This document shows positions 29,901 to 37,500 of a stretch of DNA of 47,404 nt, one piece after another; positions within the stretch are counted from its first letter, which is position 1, and each line of letters starts with the position of its first letter. Origin of the DNA: Lachnospiraceae bacterium (lineage in GTDB: Bacteria; Bacillota; Clostridia; Lachnospirales; Lachnospiraceae); assembly GCA_021203205.1 (NCBI GenBank), contig JAJQBQ010000045.1, positions 1 through 47,404 on the forward strand, written 5' to 3'. The position numbers and the translations under genes are program-made. A model generated the notes under the pieces. The model did not search any database. It saw only the letters and a program-made list of their open reading frames with translations, and was not told where the DNA came from.

Positions 29901-31629
29901 TATCTCCAACAACTACCACGCCCGCATGCTCTCTTCCGCCGTGCTGGCCGCACAGAACCCGAATCTGGAGTATGTGCAGATCGTGAGCTTCGGCTGCGGC
30001 CATGACGCCTACCTCTCCGACGAGATCATCCGCATGATGAAGGAGATTTCCGACAAGACACCGCTGGTGTTAAAGGTTGACGAGAGTGACATTCAGGGGC
30101 CGCTGCGCATCCGCGTGCGCTCCTTCACGGAGACCGTGGCCGAGAGGCGCCGCGTCAGACGTCCTGCAGCCACCCCGGCGCAGCAGCACCCCACGGAAGA
30201 CCTGCCCGCAGAAGACCTGCCTGCAGAGGACATGCCTGCGGGAAGCTTATCTGCAGAAGAATCCAAAACAGATGCTTCCGATACCCAGGGGGCGAACCAC
30301 AAGGTCAGAGCAGACCTTTCTTCGGACGGAAACACCCGGGAGGCGACCGCCACAGCGCCGGAAATCCGTCCCCTCTCCGACCCCTTCCCGGTGAAATTCA
30401 CGAAGGCTGACCGGAAAACACGGGTAGTTCTGATTCCGAACGTTTCCCACGCCTTCTGCCGCGTGCTGTCGGCGGTATTTAACAAAGAAGGTCTCGTCGC
30501 CGAGCCCCTGGAAGTCGGCCGCGAGGAGGCGATCCGCCTAGGAAAACAGTATGTACATAACGATATCTGTTTCCCGTCGCAGATTGTCATCGGCGAGGCG
30601 CTCGCCGCGCTCCGCAGCGGAAAATACGACCCGGATCACGTGGCAATCGGCATGGCGAAATACATCAGCGACTGCCGTCTGACCCACTACAGTTCTCTGC
30701 TTCGCAAGGCGCTGGACGATGCCGGCTATCCCCAGGTGCCGATCGTCACCAACGACGGCGAGGATTCCCACAATCTGCACCCGGGCTACCGCATGGGACT
30801 GATGTCGCAGCTGCGCACCGCCGTCGCCCTGCCGATGATCGATGTGCTCGAGGAGCTGCTGCGCAAAATTCGCCCGTACGAAAAGGTGCCCGGCAGCGCG
30901 GATGAGGCCTTCGAGCGCGGCATGGACGCCATGATCGACGGGCTTACCGGACACGGCATCCGTGGCATGCGGAAAGGTTTTAAAAAGGCCCTTTCGCTTC
31001 TCTCCGAAGTGCAGTGCGACCGCACGAACCTCCGGCCGACGGTGCTGATTGTGGGCGAGTACCTGCTGAACTTCCATCCCGGCGCAAACCACGACATCGA
31101 GCGCTATCTGGAGCGCAACGGCTTCGAGATCATCGAGGCCCGCATGAGCGATGTCATCCGGAAAACCTTCTACGCACGCGACCGGCAGATTACGGAGTAC
31201 CACATGCACTATCCGCTCAAAGACCGGTTTCTGTTCCGCGCATCCAGCAGCTTTTTTGATCTGGCGCACGATATCACGGACCGCCTGGCCCGGCGCAGTC
31301 CGCTCTACAAAAAAGCTACAAGACTGCCGGAGATCGCGGCGGAGAGCGACCCCATTATCCCCCACACCTTTGACGCGGGTGAGGGCGTCATCATCCCCGG
31401 GGAAATCATACACCACGCGAAGCACGGCTGCCGCAATTTTGTCATCCTGCAGCCCTTCGGCTGTCTGCCGAACCATGTTGTTGGGCGCGGCGTCGTGAAA
31501 AAGCTAAAAGAACTGTACCCGGACGCGCAGATTCTGCCTCTGGACTACGACCCGGACGTAAGCTTTGCGAACATCGAAAACCGGCTGCAGATGCTGGTGA
31601 TGAATGCCAAAAAAGGGGAAGCCGTATGA
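26938..31629 (+). CDS. Giant acyl-CoA-dehydratase-activase-like ATPase / DUF2229 fusion protein
   Basis: A 1563-residue cytoplasmic protein. Two BadF/BadG/BcrA/BcrD-type ATPase domains come first (GIDIGSTTTK from residue 14; GIDSGSTTTK at 348-357). Each has the cysteine pair that holds the shared [4Fe-4S] cluster in known activators (C145, C184; C473, C512). A four-cysteine CPFCGNHC...NRCERGE cluster (C674, C677, C681, C700) follows, then a DUF2229 region (about 725-1050) and, after a P/A/E/D-rich linker (about 1070-1145), a second dehydratase-like region with HNDICFPSQI and ISDCRLTHY. Homologues of 1400-1500 residues are widespread in clostridia; their reaction is not established. ATP-driven low-potential electron transfer is inferred from the activase family. 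GAGGTAA precedes the ATG. The next gene overlaps by 4 bp. Confidence 0.9.
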   Translation: MTTTRLDALRLTVGIDIGSTTTKILAVNDADGSIVLSDYRRHHADQAGSVCRALILLSKACPDEPDTPVLIRAALTGSGSGGIAEALGVPFVQEVVANSIALRDRYENVSTAIELGGQDAKMIFFRRDENTGVLNVADMRMNGSCAGGTGAFIDEVASILKVPIEEFNGLAEKGDTVYDISGRCGVYAKTDIQPLLNQGVSRANLALSSFHAIAKQTIGGLAQGLDIHAPVVFEGGPLTFNPRLVRVFAERLLLSPEDVLIPENPEMMIAKGAVLAVDTMFADTKPVTVRDLLERLSAFVSRSGDSSGSAKPFFDSSEEQAAFLAHHRLPEFRPLKPRAGQVYRAFLGIDSGSTTTKFVLMDEDEQLLDSFYAPNAGDPLTVAKNALIAMRNRFRDAGAGLEILAAGATGYGEMLFHRAFSTECHAVETVAHARATRKYVGDATFILDIGGQDMKAIWLSDGIITNIVVNEACSSGCGSFLENFAGTLHIPVEEIAASAFRSEHPAALGSRCTVFMNSSIITEQRNGRKPDDIMAGLCRSIIENVFTKVIRLSNLDALGDHVVVQGGTFQNDAVLRAMEQYLGREVVRAPYPGIMGAIGAALLTKDQYLMRSESGRNPAAAAIKSGSLAQNAADETVRRGAAGQKTSDAANPHTFIGLDALDSFSYTEEANSPCPFCGNHCRRSVLTFPNGNSWVTNNRCERGEILGDPKDKSVQMRLKQKAAEKQRTANLFDLREKLLFQDYDAPALAPKQNLTIGLPRVLSFWDTMPYWTTFFRSLGYDVRISDQSSRKLYESGLSAVTSDTVCFPAKLVHGHIRNLTGKADRIFMPAIATVPSENREKTSEFMCAVVKGYPIVIRNSDNPEGRCGVPFDAPLFHWHENADRTGQLVRYMKDTFGTDEALTAQACAAADAALDTFHRRLKEAGAAVLEEVRKNGSYAVVLASRPYQNDPLVNHQLPQMFTELGIPVLTADSLPGAEQVDLRNSRLDISNNYHARMLSSAVLAAQNPNLEYVQIVSFGCGHDAYLSDEIIRMMKEISDKTPLVLKVDESDIQGPLRIRVRSFTETVAERRRVRRPAATPAQQHPTEDLPAEDLPAEDMPAGSLSAEESKTDASDTQGANHKVRADLSSDGNTREATATAPEIRPLSDPFPVKFTKADRKTRVVLIPNVSHAFCRVLSAVFNKEGLVAEPLEVGREEAIRLGKQYVHNDICFPSQIVIGEALAALRSGKYDPDHVAIGMAKYISDCRLTHYSSLLRKALDDAGYPQVPIVTNDGEDSHNLHPGYRMGLMSQLRTAVALPMIDVLEELLRKIRPYEKVPGSADEAFERGMDAMIDGLTGHGIRGMRKGFKKALSLLSEVQCDRTNLRPTVLIVGEYLLNFHPGANHDIERYLERNGFEIIEARMSDVIRKTFYARDRQITEYHMHYPLKDRFLFRASSSFFDLAHDITDRLARRSPLYKKATRLPEIAAESDPIIPHTFDAGEGVIIPGEIIHHAKHGCRNFVILQPFGCLPNHVVGRGVVKKLKELYPDAQILPLDYDPDVSFANIENRLQMLVMNAKKGEAV

Positions 31630-32420
31630 GCAGAAATGACGAGATAAAATATTACCGCTCCTTCACAGAGGACTTTGTTGAAAACAGCCATCAGGACTAT
31701 GTTCTGCCGGAAGATTACGTGTGGATTCGCACCGACAAAAAATCCCGCGCAAAGGCGGGAATTCTGTATTTTGCCGGTCATCTGTTCGGACTGGTTTACG
31801 CAAAGCTTGTACTTCATGTAAAAATAGTAAATCAGTCCGAAAGAAACCTCCGGGATATCTCCGGCGGCATGATGGTGTACGCCAACCATACGCAGATGAT
31901 CGGGGACGTTTTCACGCCGATTCTCGCATGCCGCCCGAAGCGGGGTTATACCATCGTCAGCCCCGCGAATCTCGGGCTTCCCGTCATCGGGAAAATTCTG
32001 CCTGACGTGGGTGCCCTCCCGATTCCTGGGGATTTCCGGCGTATGAAGCAGTTCACGAAGGCGGTAAGCGAGCGGCTTTCCCAGGGCGGCTGTGTCTTTG
32101 TGTATCCCGAGGCGCATGTATGGCCCTTCTACACGGGCATCCGCCCCTACCCGGATACCGCTTTTTCTTACGCGGCAGAGAACCACGTGCCGGCGTTTTG
32201 CATGACCACCACCTACCAGAAACGCAGACCTGGAAAAAAGCCGCGCCAGACGGTTTATCTTGACGGCCCCTTTTACGCGGACGAAACCTTAAGCCGGCAC
32301 GAGCAGCGGCGGCAGCTGCACGATGAGGTGTACGCCTGCATGTGCTCCCGAAGCAGGGAAAGCACGTATGAGTACGTGATTTACCGTCCGGCGGAAGACA
32401 AAACATCCTCCGATTCCTGA
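31626..32420 (+). CDS. PlsC-like 1-acyl-glycerol-3-phosphate acyltransferase
   Basis: A 264-residue acyltransferase of the PlsC/LPLAT superfamily. The HX4D catalytic motif is NHTQMIGD; the substrate-binding motif usually written FPEGTRS is replaced by VYPEAHVWPF. A hydrophobic stretch (AGILYFAGHLFGLVYAKLVL) precedes the motif and may dock to the membrane. Its start overlaps the giant activase stop by 4 bp (ATGA), so the two are translationally coupled, an unexpected pairing. The acceptor lipid is unknown. Confidence 0.88.
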   Translation: MSRNDEIKYYRSFTEDFVENSHQDYVLPEDYVWIRTDKKSRAKAGILYFAGHLFGLVYAKLVLHVKIVNQSERNLRDISGGMMVYANHTQMIGDVFTPILACRPKRGYTIVSPANLGLPVIGKILPDVGALPIPGDFRRMKQFTKAVSERLSQGGCVFVYPEAHVWPFYTGIRPYPDTAFSYAAENHVPAFCMTTTYQKRRPGKKPRQTVYLDGPFYADETLSRHEQRRQLHDEVYACMCSRSRESTYEYVIYRPAEDKTSSDS

Positions 32421-32498
32421 ATCCCGGAATTCCGTATTTCAAAATTTCCAAACGTCATTATCTTTCCCTGATCTTCACATCAATCACGGAAACTGTCA

Positions 32499-32537
32499 AA
32501 AACACAGGGAACCGAATTGCAATGTTCCCTGTGTTTT
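32499..32537. terminator. Bidirectional terminator between plsC-like and AI-2E-type genes
   Basis: A perfect 14-bp stem (AAAACACAGGGAAC / GTTCCCTGTGTTTT, 32499-32512 and 32524-32537) with an 11-nt loop. T-rich ends on both strands let it stop the converging transcripts from either side. Confidence 0.9.
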
Positions 32538-32598
32538 AAAATCGCTTCAGTTTTCCTGCTTTATCTCCGGGCTTGTCTGTTACAGCAGATTTCCATCC

Positions 32599-34134
32599 TT
32601 ATTTTCCGGATTCATTCGCTGCGGCATTTGCGTCCTTATTTTCGGATTCGCCCGCTGCGGCACCCCCGTCTTTTTCTCCGGGATCTGTCGTATCGACCTT
32701 CTTCTCCCCGCTCTGCGCCTGTTTTGCATCCCCCGAAAACCGTTTCAAAAATGCTTCCATTCCGGAAAAGAAGCCGCCATGTGCACCGTTTTTTGCTGCT
32801 GTTTCACCTGCTTTTCCGTCTGCCCGCGAGTCCTGCGGTTTTGCAGACACATCCTCTTCCGCCATGGCTGCTTCTCTGGCCAGCTCCTCCTCGATTCCCT
32901 CCGTGCGCATCTCGCCCGGAACCGCATACCAGGATGTATCCGCCGGCAGATTTTTCGCTTTCAGCCGCCGCTCCATGTATTTCTTGATCAGATAATAGAC
33001 AGACGCAAAGGTCGGCACACCCAGAATCATGCCGGGCACACCGAACATGCCGCCGCCCAACAGGATTGCGAAAATCACCCAGAAGGAGGAAAGCCCGGTC
33101 GAATCGCCCAGAATCTTCGGTCCCAGAATATTTCCGTCAAACTGCTGAAGAATCAGAATAAAAAGAATGTAAATCAGCCCCTGAACCGGGTTGTAAATCA
33201 GTACAATCAACGCGGTTGGCACAGCTCCGATATAAGGCCCGAAAAACGGAATCACGTTGGTCACGCCGATAATCACGCTGATTAAAAGCGGGTAAGGCAT
33301 ATTTAAGATTGTGACTCCGATAAAACACAGGACTCCGATGATCAGCGAATCCAGAATCTTTCCGCTGATAAATCCGCTGAAGATTTCATTAATGTGCCGC
33401 CCGGTTGCGACAACCTCATCGCCGGCTTCCTGCTTCCGCAGCGCGTAAACAATCTTCTTACAGGTTCCAAGAAGCTTCTCCTTCGAACAAAGCACATAGA
33501 TGGACACAATCAGCCCGACGATCAGATTAAACAGAAATTTCACCACAATGATTACACCGCTCGTGACGGTTGTGATCACCTGGTTCACGGAACCCAAAAG
33601 ATTTTCCTTCAGCCAGTTCACGGCGTAATCCGACAGGCTGGTAACATAGCTGTTGACAGTTTCGCTCAGCTCCTCATTTTCCGTGGCCCACGCAGAGTGG
33701 CTGTCCAGAACTTCATTGAAAAGACGGATCACATTCTGTGTCTGCCCCGGTACCTGGTTGATCAGCGTGGTGATACTTTCAATAAGCTGCGGCACCAGCA
33801 TGAAAATCAGGATGATCACTACCGCAAGAAGCAGCAGCAGCGACAGCACAACGGCCACGCCGCGCGCAACCTTTTTCATTCTGTCCGACGGAGCCTTATC
33901 TTTACAGAAAATCCGAAAAAATATTTTTTCGATAAACACCATCGCCGGGTTGATCAGGTATGCGATGACCAGACCGATCACCACAGACTGGAGACTTTTC
34001 AGGACAAGATCCAGCGTATCTCTCAGCGCGCTGAATTTAAACAGCCCGAAAAAGAGCAATATGGTAAATGCGGCCACGATGATGCCTCCGACCACCCACT
34101 GGGCCACTTTCCTGCTGTTTGGTTCCCTTTGCAA
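32599..34134 (-). CDS. AI-2E family transporter (PerM/TqsA-like)
   Basis: A 511-residue membrane protein with about eight membrane segments over residues 12-385 (first VVGGIIVAAFTILLFFGLF), including the conserved ILGPKILGDSTGLSSFWVIFAI region of the AI-2E family. Family members export varied small molecules or ions; quorum-signal transport is only proven for few. Residues about 400-511 form a hydrophilic, low-complexity cytoplasmic tail rich in A, E, K, D and G. The start is TTG at 34134: GGAGGG lies 6 nt upstream. It follows the DegV gene by 27 bp in the same direction. Confidence 0.9.
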   Translation of the reverse strand: MQREPNSRKVAQWVVGGIIVAAFTILLFFGLFKFSALRDTLDLVLKSLQSVVIGLVIAYLINPAMVFIEKIFFRIFCKDKAPSDRMKKVARGVAVVLSLLLLLAVVIILIFMLVPQLIESITTLINQVPGQTQNVIRLFNEVLDSHSAWATENEELSETVNSYVTSLSDYAVNWLKENLLGSVNQVITTVTSGVIIVVKFLFNLIVGLIVSIYVLCSKEKLLGTCKKIVYALRKQEAGDEVVATGRHINEIFSGFISGKILDSLIIGVLCFIGVTILNMPYPLLISVIIGVTNVIPFFGPYIGAVPTALIVLIYNPVQGLIYILFILILQQFDGNILGPKILGDSTGLSSFWVIFAILLGGGMFGVPGMILGVPTFASVYYLIKKYMERRLKAKNLPADTSWYAVPGEMRTEGIEEELAREAAMAEEDVSAKPQDSRADGKAGETAAKNGAHGGFFSGMEAFLKRFSGDAKQAQSGEKKVDTTDPGEKDGGAAAGESENKDANAAANESGK

Positions 34135-34161
34135 TCAAATCCCTCCTGTTCTGATACAGGC

Positions 34162-35037
34162 TTACCTTTTCCCTGCATCCTTATTATAGAAAACCAGCAC
34201 AAACATACCCGGCCCCACGTGTGTGCCGATGATCGGGCCGATCTTCGAGAGAATGACGTTCTGCGCGAGACCTTTCTTTAAAATTGTCTCTTTCAGTTCT
34301 TCCGCCGCCTCCGGGATCACCGCATGGCCGATCACAACGGTATCGCCCCCATCGCCGTCCTGCTCCAGCTTCTGCACCATGTAGGCGATCGCCTTTTTGA
34401 TGCCCCGCACATTCGCGCTGGAGACAAGATGCCCGTCTTTGTCGATGATCAGCATCGGTTTGATGTTCAGCGCACCGCCCAGAACCGCCGTGGTTTTGGA
34501 AACACGGCCGCCGCGGTAAAGGTGATTCAGGTCGTCCACCGTAAACCAGTGGGCCACCCTTAACCGGTTATCCAGCGCGTACTGATACAGCTCATCAATT
34601 GTAGCACCTTCCTGGCGCTTCTTCCCCAGCTGATACATAAAAAAGCAGAGTCCGATGGACGCGGCCAGCGAATCCAGCGTATAGATTTTTCGTTCCGGAT
34701 ACTTTGCCTCCAGCTCCTCCTTTGCCAGCAGCGAGCTCTCGTAAGTACCGCTTAAGCCGGAGGAAAAAGAAATGTTTAAGACATCCATCCCCTGGGAGAG
34801 ATAGGATTCAAACTTTTCAATAAATGTGTTAGGAGTGATCTGCGCGGTTTTTGGCATGCCGCCTTCGCGGATTCTCTGATAAAAATCCTCTACGCTCATC
34901 TCCCGCTCGTCCGCATAATGCATAAATTCTTCTTCATCGAACTGAACAGCCATCGGCATAACATCGATATCCAGCTCCTGTACCAGCTCCCATGGCATAT
35001 CTGCCGTGGCATCCGTGATCAACGCATACTTACTCAT
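34162..35037 (-). CDS. DegV family fatty-acid-binding protein
   Basis: A 291-residue DegV protein, recognised by YALITDATADMPWELVQELD, then the ITPNTFIEKFESYLSQG and VLNISFSSGLSGTYESS segments and TVDDLNHLYRGGRVSKT. In Gram-positive bacteria these proteins (FakB group) present fatty acids to the FakA kinase; whether this one does so is unproven and no fakA is in the window. GAGG lies upstream of the ATG at 35037. It is 78 bp downstream of hemL, so could be read through from the hem operon. Confidence 0.93.
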   Translation of the reverse strand: MSKYALITDATADMPWELVQELDIDVMPMAVQFDEEEFMHYADEREMSVEDFYQRIREGGMPKTAQITPNTFIEKFESYLSQGMDVLNISFSSGLSGTYESSLLAKEELEAKYPERKIYTLDSLAASIGLCFFMYQLGKKRQEGATIDELYQYALDNRLRVAHWFTVDDLNHLYRGGRVSKTTAVLGGALNIKPMLIIDKDGHLVSSANVRGIKKAIAYMVQKLEQDGDGGDTVVIGHAVIPEAAEELKETILKKGLAQNVILSKIGPIIGTHVGPGMFVLVFYNKDAGKR

Positions 35038-35115
35038 ATGATTTTCCTCATTTCTTTTCTGTGAGATTTATCTTACACGATTTCCAAAAAAATGCAACCC
35101 GAAATCTGAGATGTC

Positions 35116-36426
35116 TCATCCGATTATCTTAAACACTTCTTCCACCGCCTCGAGCGTCTGTGCGATATCCTCGTCCGTGTGTGCCGCACTCAGGAACATC
35201 GCTTCAAACTGGCTGGGCCCGATATAAATGCCGCGGTCCAGCAATCCGTGGAAATACTTCGCAAACTTCTCCGTGTCCGCTTTTCTGGCCGAGGCGCAGT
35301 CCGTTACCGGGCCTTCCGTGAAGAATACACTCAAAAGTGACCCGACACCGTTTACCGCGAGCGGCACCCGGTATTTTTCGCCAAGCTCCGCGATGCCCTC
35401 CCGGAGAATTTTCCCGAGCCGATCCGTCTCGGTGTAGATTTCCGGATGTTTTTTCAGCCATCTTAAGGTGGCAAGCCCGGCCGCCATGGCGATGGGGTTT
35501 CCGCTTAAGGTTCCCGCCTGGTAGACAGACCCCACCGGTGCGATGACCTGCATGACATCCCGCCTTCCGCCGAAGGCGCCCACCGGCATGCCGCCGCCGA
35601 TGATTTTTCCGTAGGTGACCAGATCCGGCCGCACGCCAAAGTAACCGGCCGCCCCCTGAAGGCTTAAGCGGAATCCCGTGATCACCTCGTCAAAGATCAG
35701 CAACGCACCGTGCTCGTCCGCAAGTCCGCGCAGCCTCTTCAGGAATCCTTCCTTCGGCAGTACGACACCCATGTTGGCCGCCACAGGCTCCACGATAATG
35801 CAGGCAACCTGCCCTTCATTTTCCCGCAGCAGCCGCTCCACGCTGTCCGCGTCATTGTACACCGCGGTGAGCGTATCGCGGGCACAGCCCTCGGGGACTC
35901 CGGCGCTGTCCGGAACCCCTGTCGTGAGGGCACCGGAGCCGGCCTTCACCAGCATACAGTCCGCATGTCCGTGGTAGCATCCCTCAAATTTGAGGACTTT
36001 ATCCCGACCGGTAAATCCCCTTGCCGCGCGGACGGCGCTCATCACCGCTTCCGTGCCGGAATTTACCATGCGAACCATCTCCACCCAGGGCACCGTGTCG
36101 CAGATCAGCTCCGCCATGTCAACCTCACGCTTTGTGGCGGCGCCGAAGCTTAAGCCGTAGTTTGCGGCCTTTACCACCTCCGCTGCCACCAGCGGATGGT
36201 TGTGACCCAACAGCATCGGCCCCCAGGAACCGATGTAATCGAGGTAACAGTTCCCGTCCTCATCATACATATACTGACCCTCGGCCCGGGCGATAAACCT
36301 GGGAGTTCCGCCCACCGACAAAAATGCCCGCACCGGGCTGTTCACGCCGCCGGGAATATGTTCCTTTGCCCTTGCAAATAATTCGTCTGATTTTGTACTG
36401 TTGCAGTTTGCCATTTTATTTTCCAT
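35116..36426 (-). CDS. hemL: Glutamate-1-semialdehyde 2,1-aminomutase
   Basis: A 436-residue PLP enzyme converting glutamate-1-semialdehyde to 5-aminolevulinate. The PLP lysine is K274 in VTYGKIIGGGMPVGAFGG; IFDEVITGFR holds the PLP-contacting aspartate and GTEAVMSAVRAARG the phosphate-binding region. Length is typical. The start follows the hemB stop by only 5 bp with a weak purine-rich site, so translation probably depends on coupling to hemB. It is the last hem gene of the operon; its substrate comes from the HemA part of the first gene. Confidence 0.97.
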   Translation of the reverse strand: MENKMANCNSTKSDELFARAKEHIPGGVNSPVRAFLSVGGTPRFIARAEGQYMYDEDGNCYLDYIGSWGPMLLGHNHPLVAAEVVKAANYGLSFGAATKREVDMAELICDTVPWVEMVRMVNSGTEAVMSAVRAARGFTGRDKVLKFEGCYHGHADCMLVKAGSGALTTGVPDSAGVPEGCARDTLTAVYNDADSVERLLRENEGQVACIIVEPVAANMGVVLPKEGFLKRLRGLADEHGALLIFDEVITGFRLSLQGAAGYFGVRPDLVTYGKIIGGGMPVGAFGGRRDVMQVIAPVGSVYQAGTLSGNPIAMAAGLATLRWLKKHPEIYTETDRLGKILREGIAELGEKYRVPLAVNGVGSLLSVFFTEGPVTDCASARKADTEKFAKYFHGLLDRGIYIGPSQFEAMFLSAAHTDEDIAQTLEAVEEVFKIIG

Positions 36427-36431
36427 TTCTT

Positions 36432-37451
36432 TTAACCGATCCGTCCTTCCCGGATATATCCTGCCAGTTCCTTCGCAAAATAGGTGATCAGAATGCTCGC
36501 CCCCGCGCGACGCATGCCCACCGCACTCTCGCAGACTACGGCAGCTTCGTCGATATAGCCCGCTGCTGCCGCCGCTTTGATCATCGCATATTCACCGCTC
36601 ACACTGTAAACCGCCGTCGGCACGTCCACTGCGTCCGTGACCTCCCTCACAATGTCCAGGTAAGACATGCCCGGCTTGACCATGACAATGTCCGCCCCCT
36701 CCCGCACATCCTGCAGCACTTCCTTCAGCGCTTCTTTCCGGTTGTGGTAATCCATCTGATAGGTCTTGCGGTCGCCAAAGGACGGCGCGGATCCCGCCGC
36801 CTCGCGGAATGGGCCGTAAAAGGCCGACGCGTATTTTGCGGAATACGCCATAATGGGCGTATCCGCGTAACCGTTCCGGTCGAGGGTCTGGCGGATGGCT
36901 GCCACCCGGAAATCCATCATATCGGAGGGCGCTACCATATCCGCCCCCGCCTGCACATGGGAGAGTGCCGTCTTCGCCAGCACCGTGAGGGTCCGGTCAT
37001 TGTCCACATCATGCCCGCACAGGATCCCGCAATGGCCGTGGGAGGTATACTCGCACATGCACACGTCCGTCACACAGTAAAGCCGGGGGAACTCCCGCTT
37101 CGCCGCCCGGAGCGCTTTCTGAATAATACCGTCCTCCGCCCAGGCACCGCTGCCGCAGGCATCCTTATGATCCGGAATGCCGAACAGCAAAATTCCCGGG
37201 ACACCGCTGTCCGCAACAATCGTAAGCTCCTTTAAAAATTCATCCACCGAATAGCGGTACTGCCCGGGCATTGCCTGGATTTCTTCCCGGATACCGTGTC
37301 CCTCCGTCACAAACATCGGGTACAGCAGACAGCTTGCCATAATACGCGTTTCCCTCACCATCTCCCGGAGAACGGGATTTCCGCGCAGCCTCCGGCTTCG
37401 TTCCGAAAACTCTCCGCCTTCAAAATGAAACTTTTCAATTTCCGCATTCAT
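36432..37451 (-). CDS. hemB: Porphobilinogen synthase (5-aminolevulinate dehydratase)
   Basis: A 339-residue enzyme condensing two 5-aminolevulinates to porphobilinogen. The Schiff-base lysines are in AYSAKYASAFYGPF and DIVMVKPGMSYLD. The cysteine-rich VCMCEYTSHGHCG loop identifies the zinc-dependent type. Start at 37451 (MNAEIEKFHF): AGGAG lies 4-5 nt upstream; the longer frame to 37487 is not needed. It is 49 bp after cobA-hemD and 5 bp before hemL. Confidence 0.96.
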   Translation of the reverse strand: MNAEIEKFHFEGGEFSERSRRLRGNPVLREMVRETRIMASCLLYPMFVTEGHGIREEIQAMPGQYRYSVDEFLKELTIVADSGVPGILLFGIPDHKDACGSGAWAEDGIIQKALRAAKREFPRLYCVTDVCMCEYTSHGHCGILCGHDVDNDRTLTVLAKTALSHVQAGADMVAPSDMMDFRVAAIRQTLDRNGYADTPIMAYSAKYASAFYGPFREAAGSAPSFGDRKTYQMDYHNRKEALKEVLQDVREGADIVMVKPGMSYLDIVREVTDAVDVPTAVYSVSGEYAMIKAAAAAGYIDEAAVVCESAVGMRRAGASILITYFAKELAGYIREGRIG

Positions 37452-37500
37452 ACTTCTCCTGCTCCTCCTGTCTGTAAACCTCTTCAATTATGCAAAGCGT

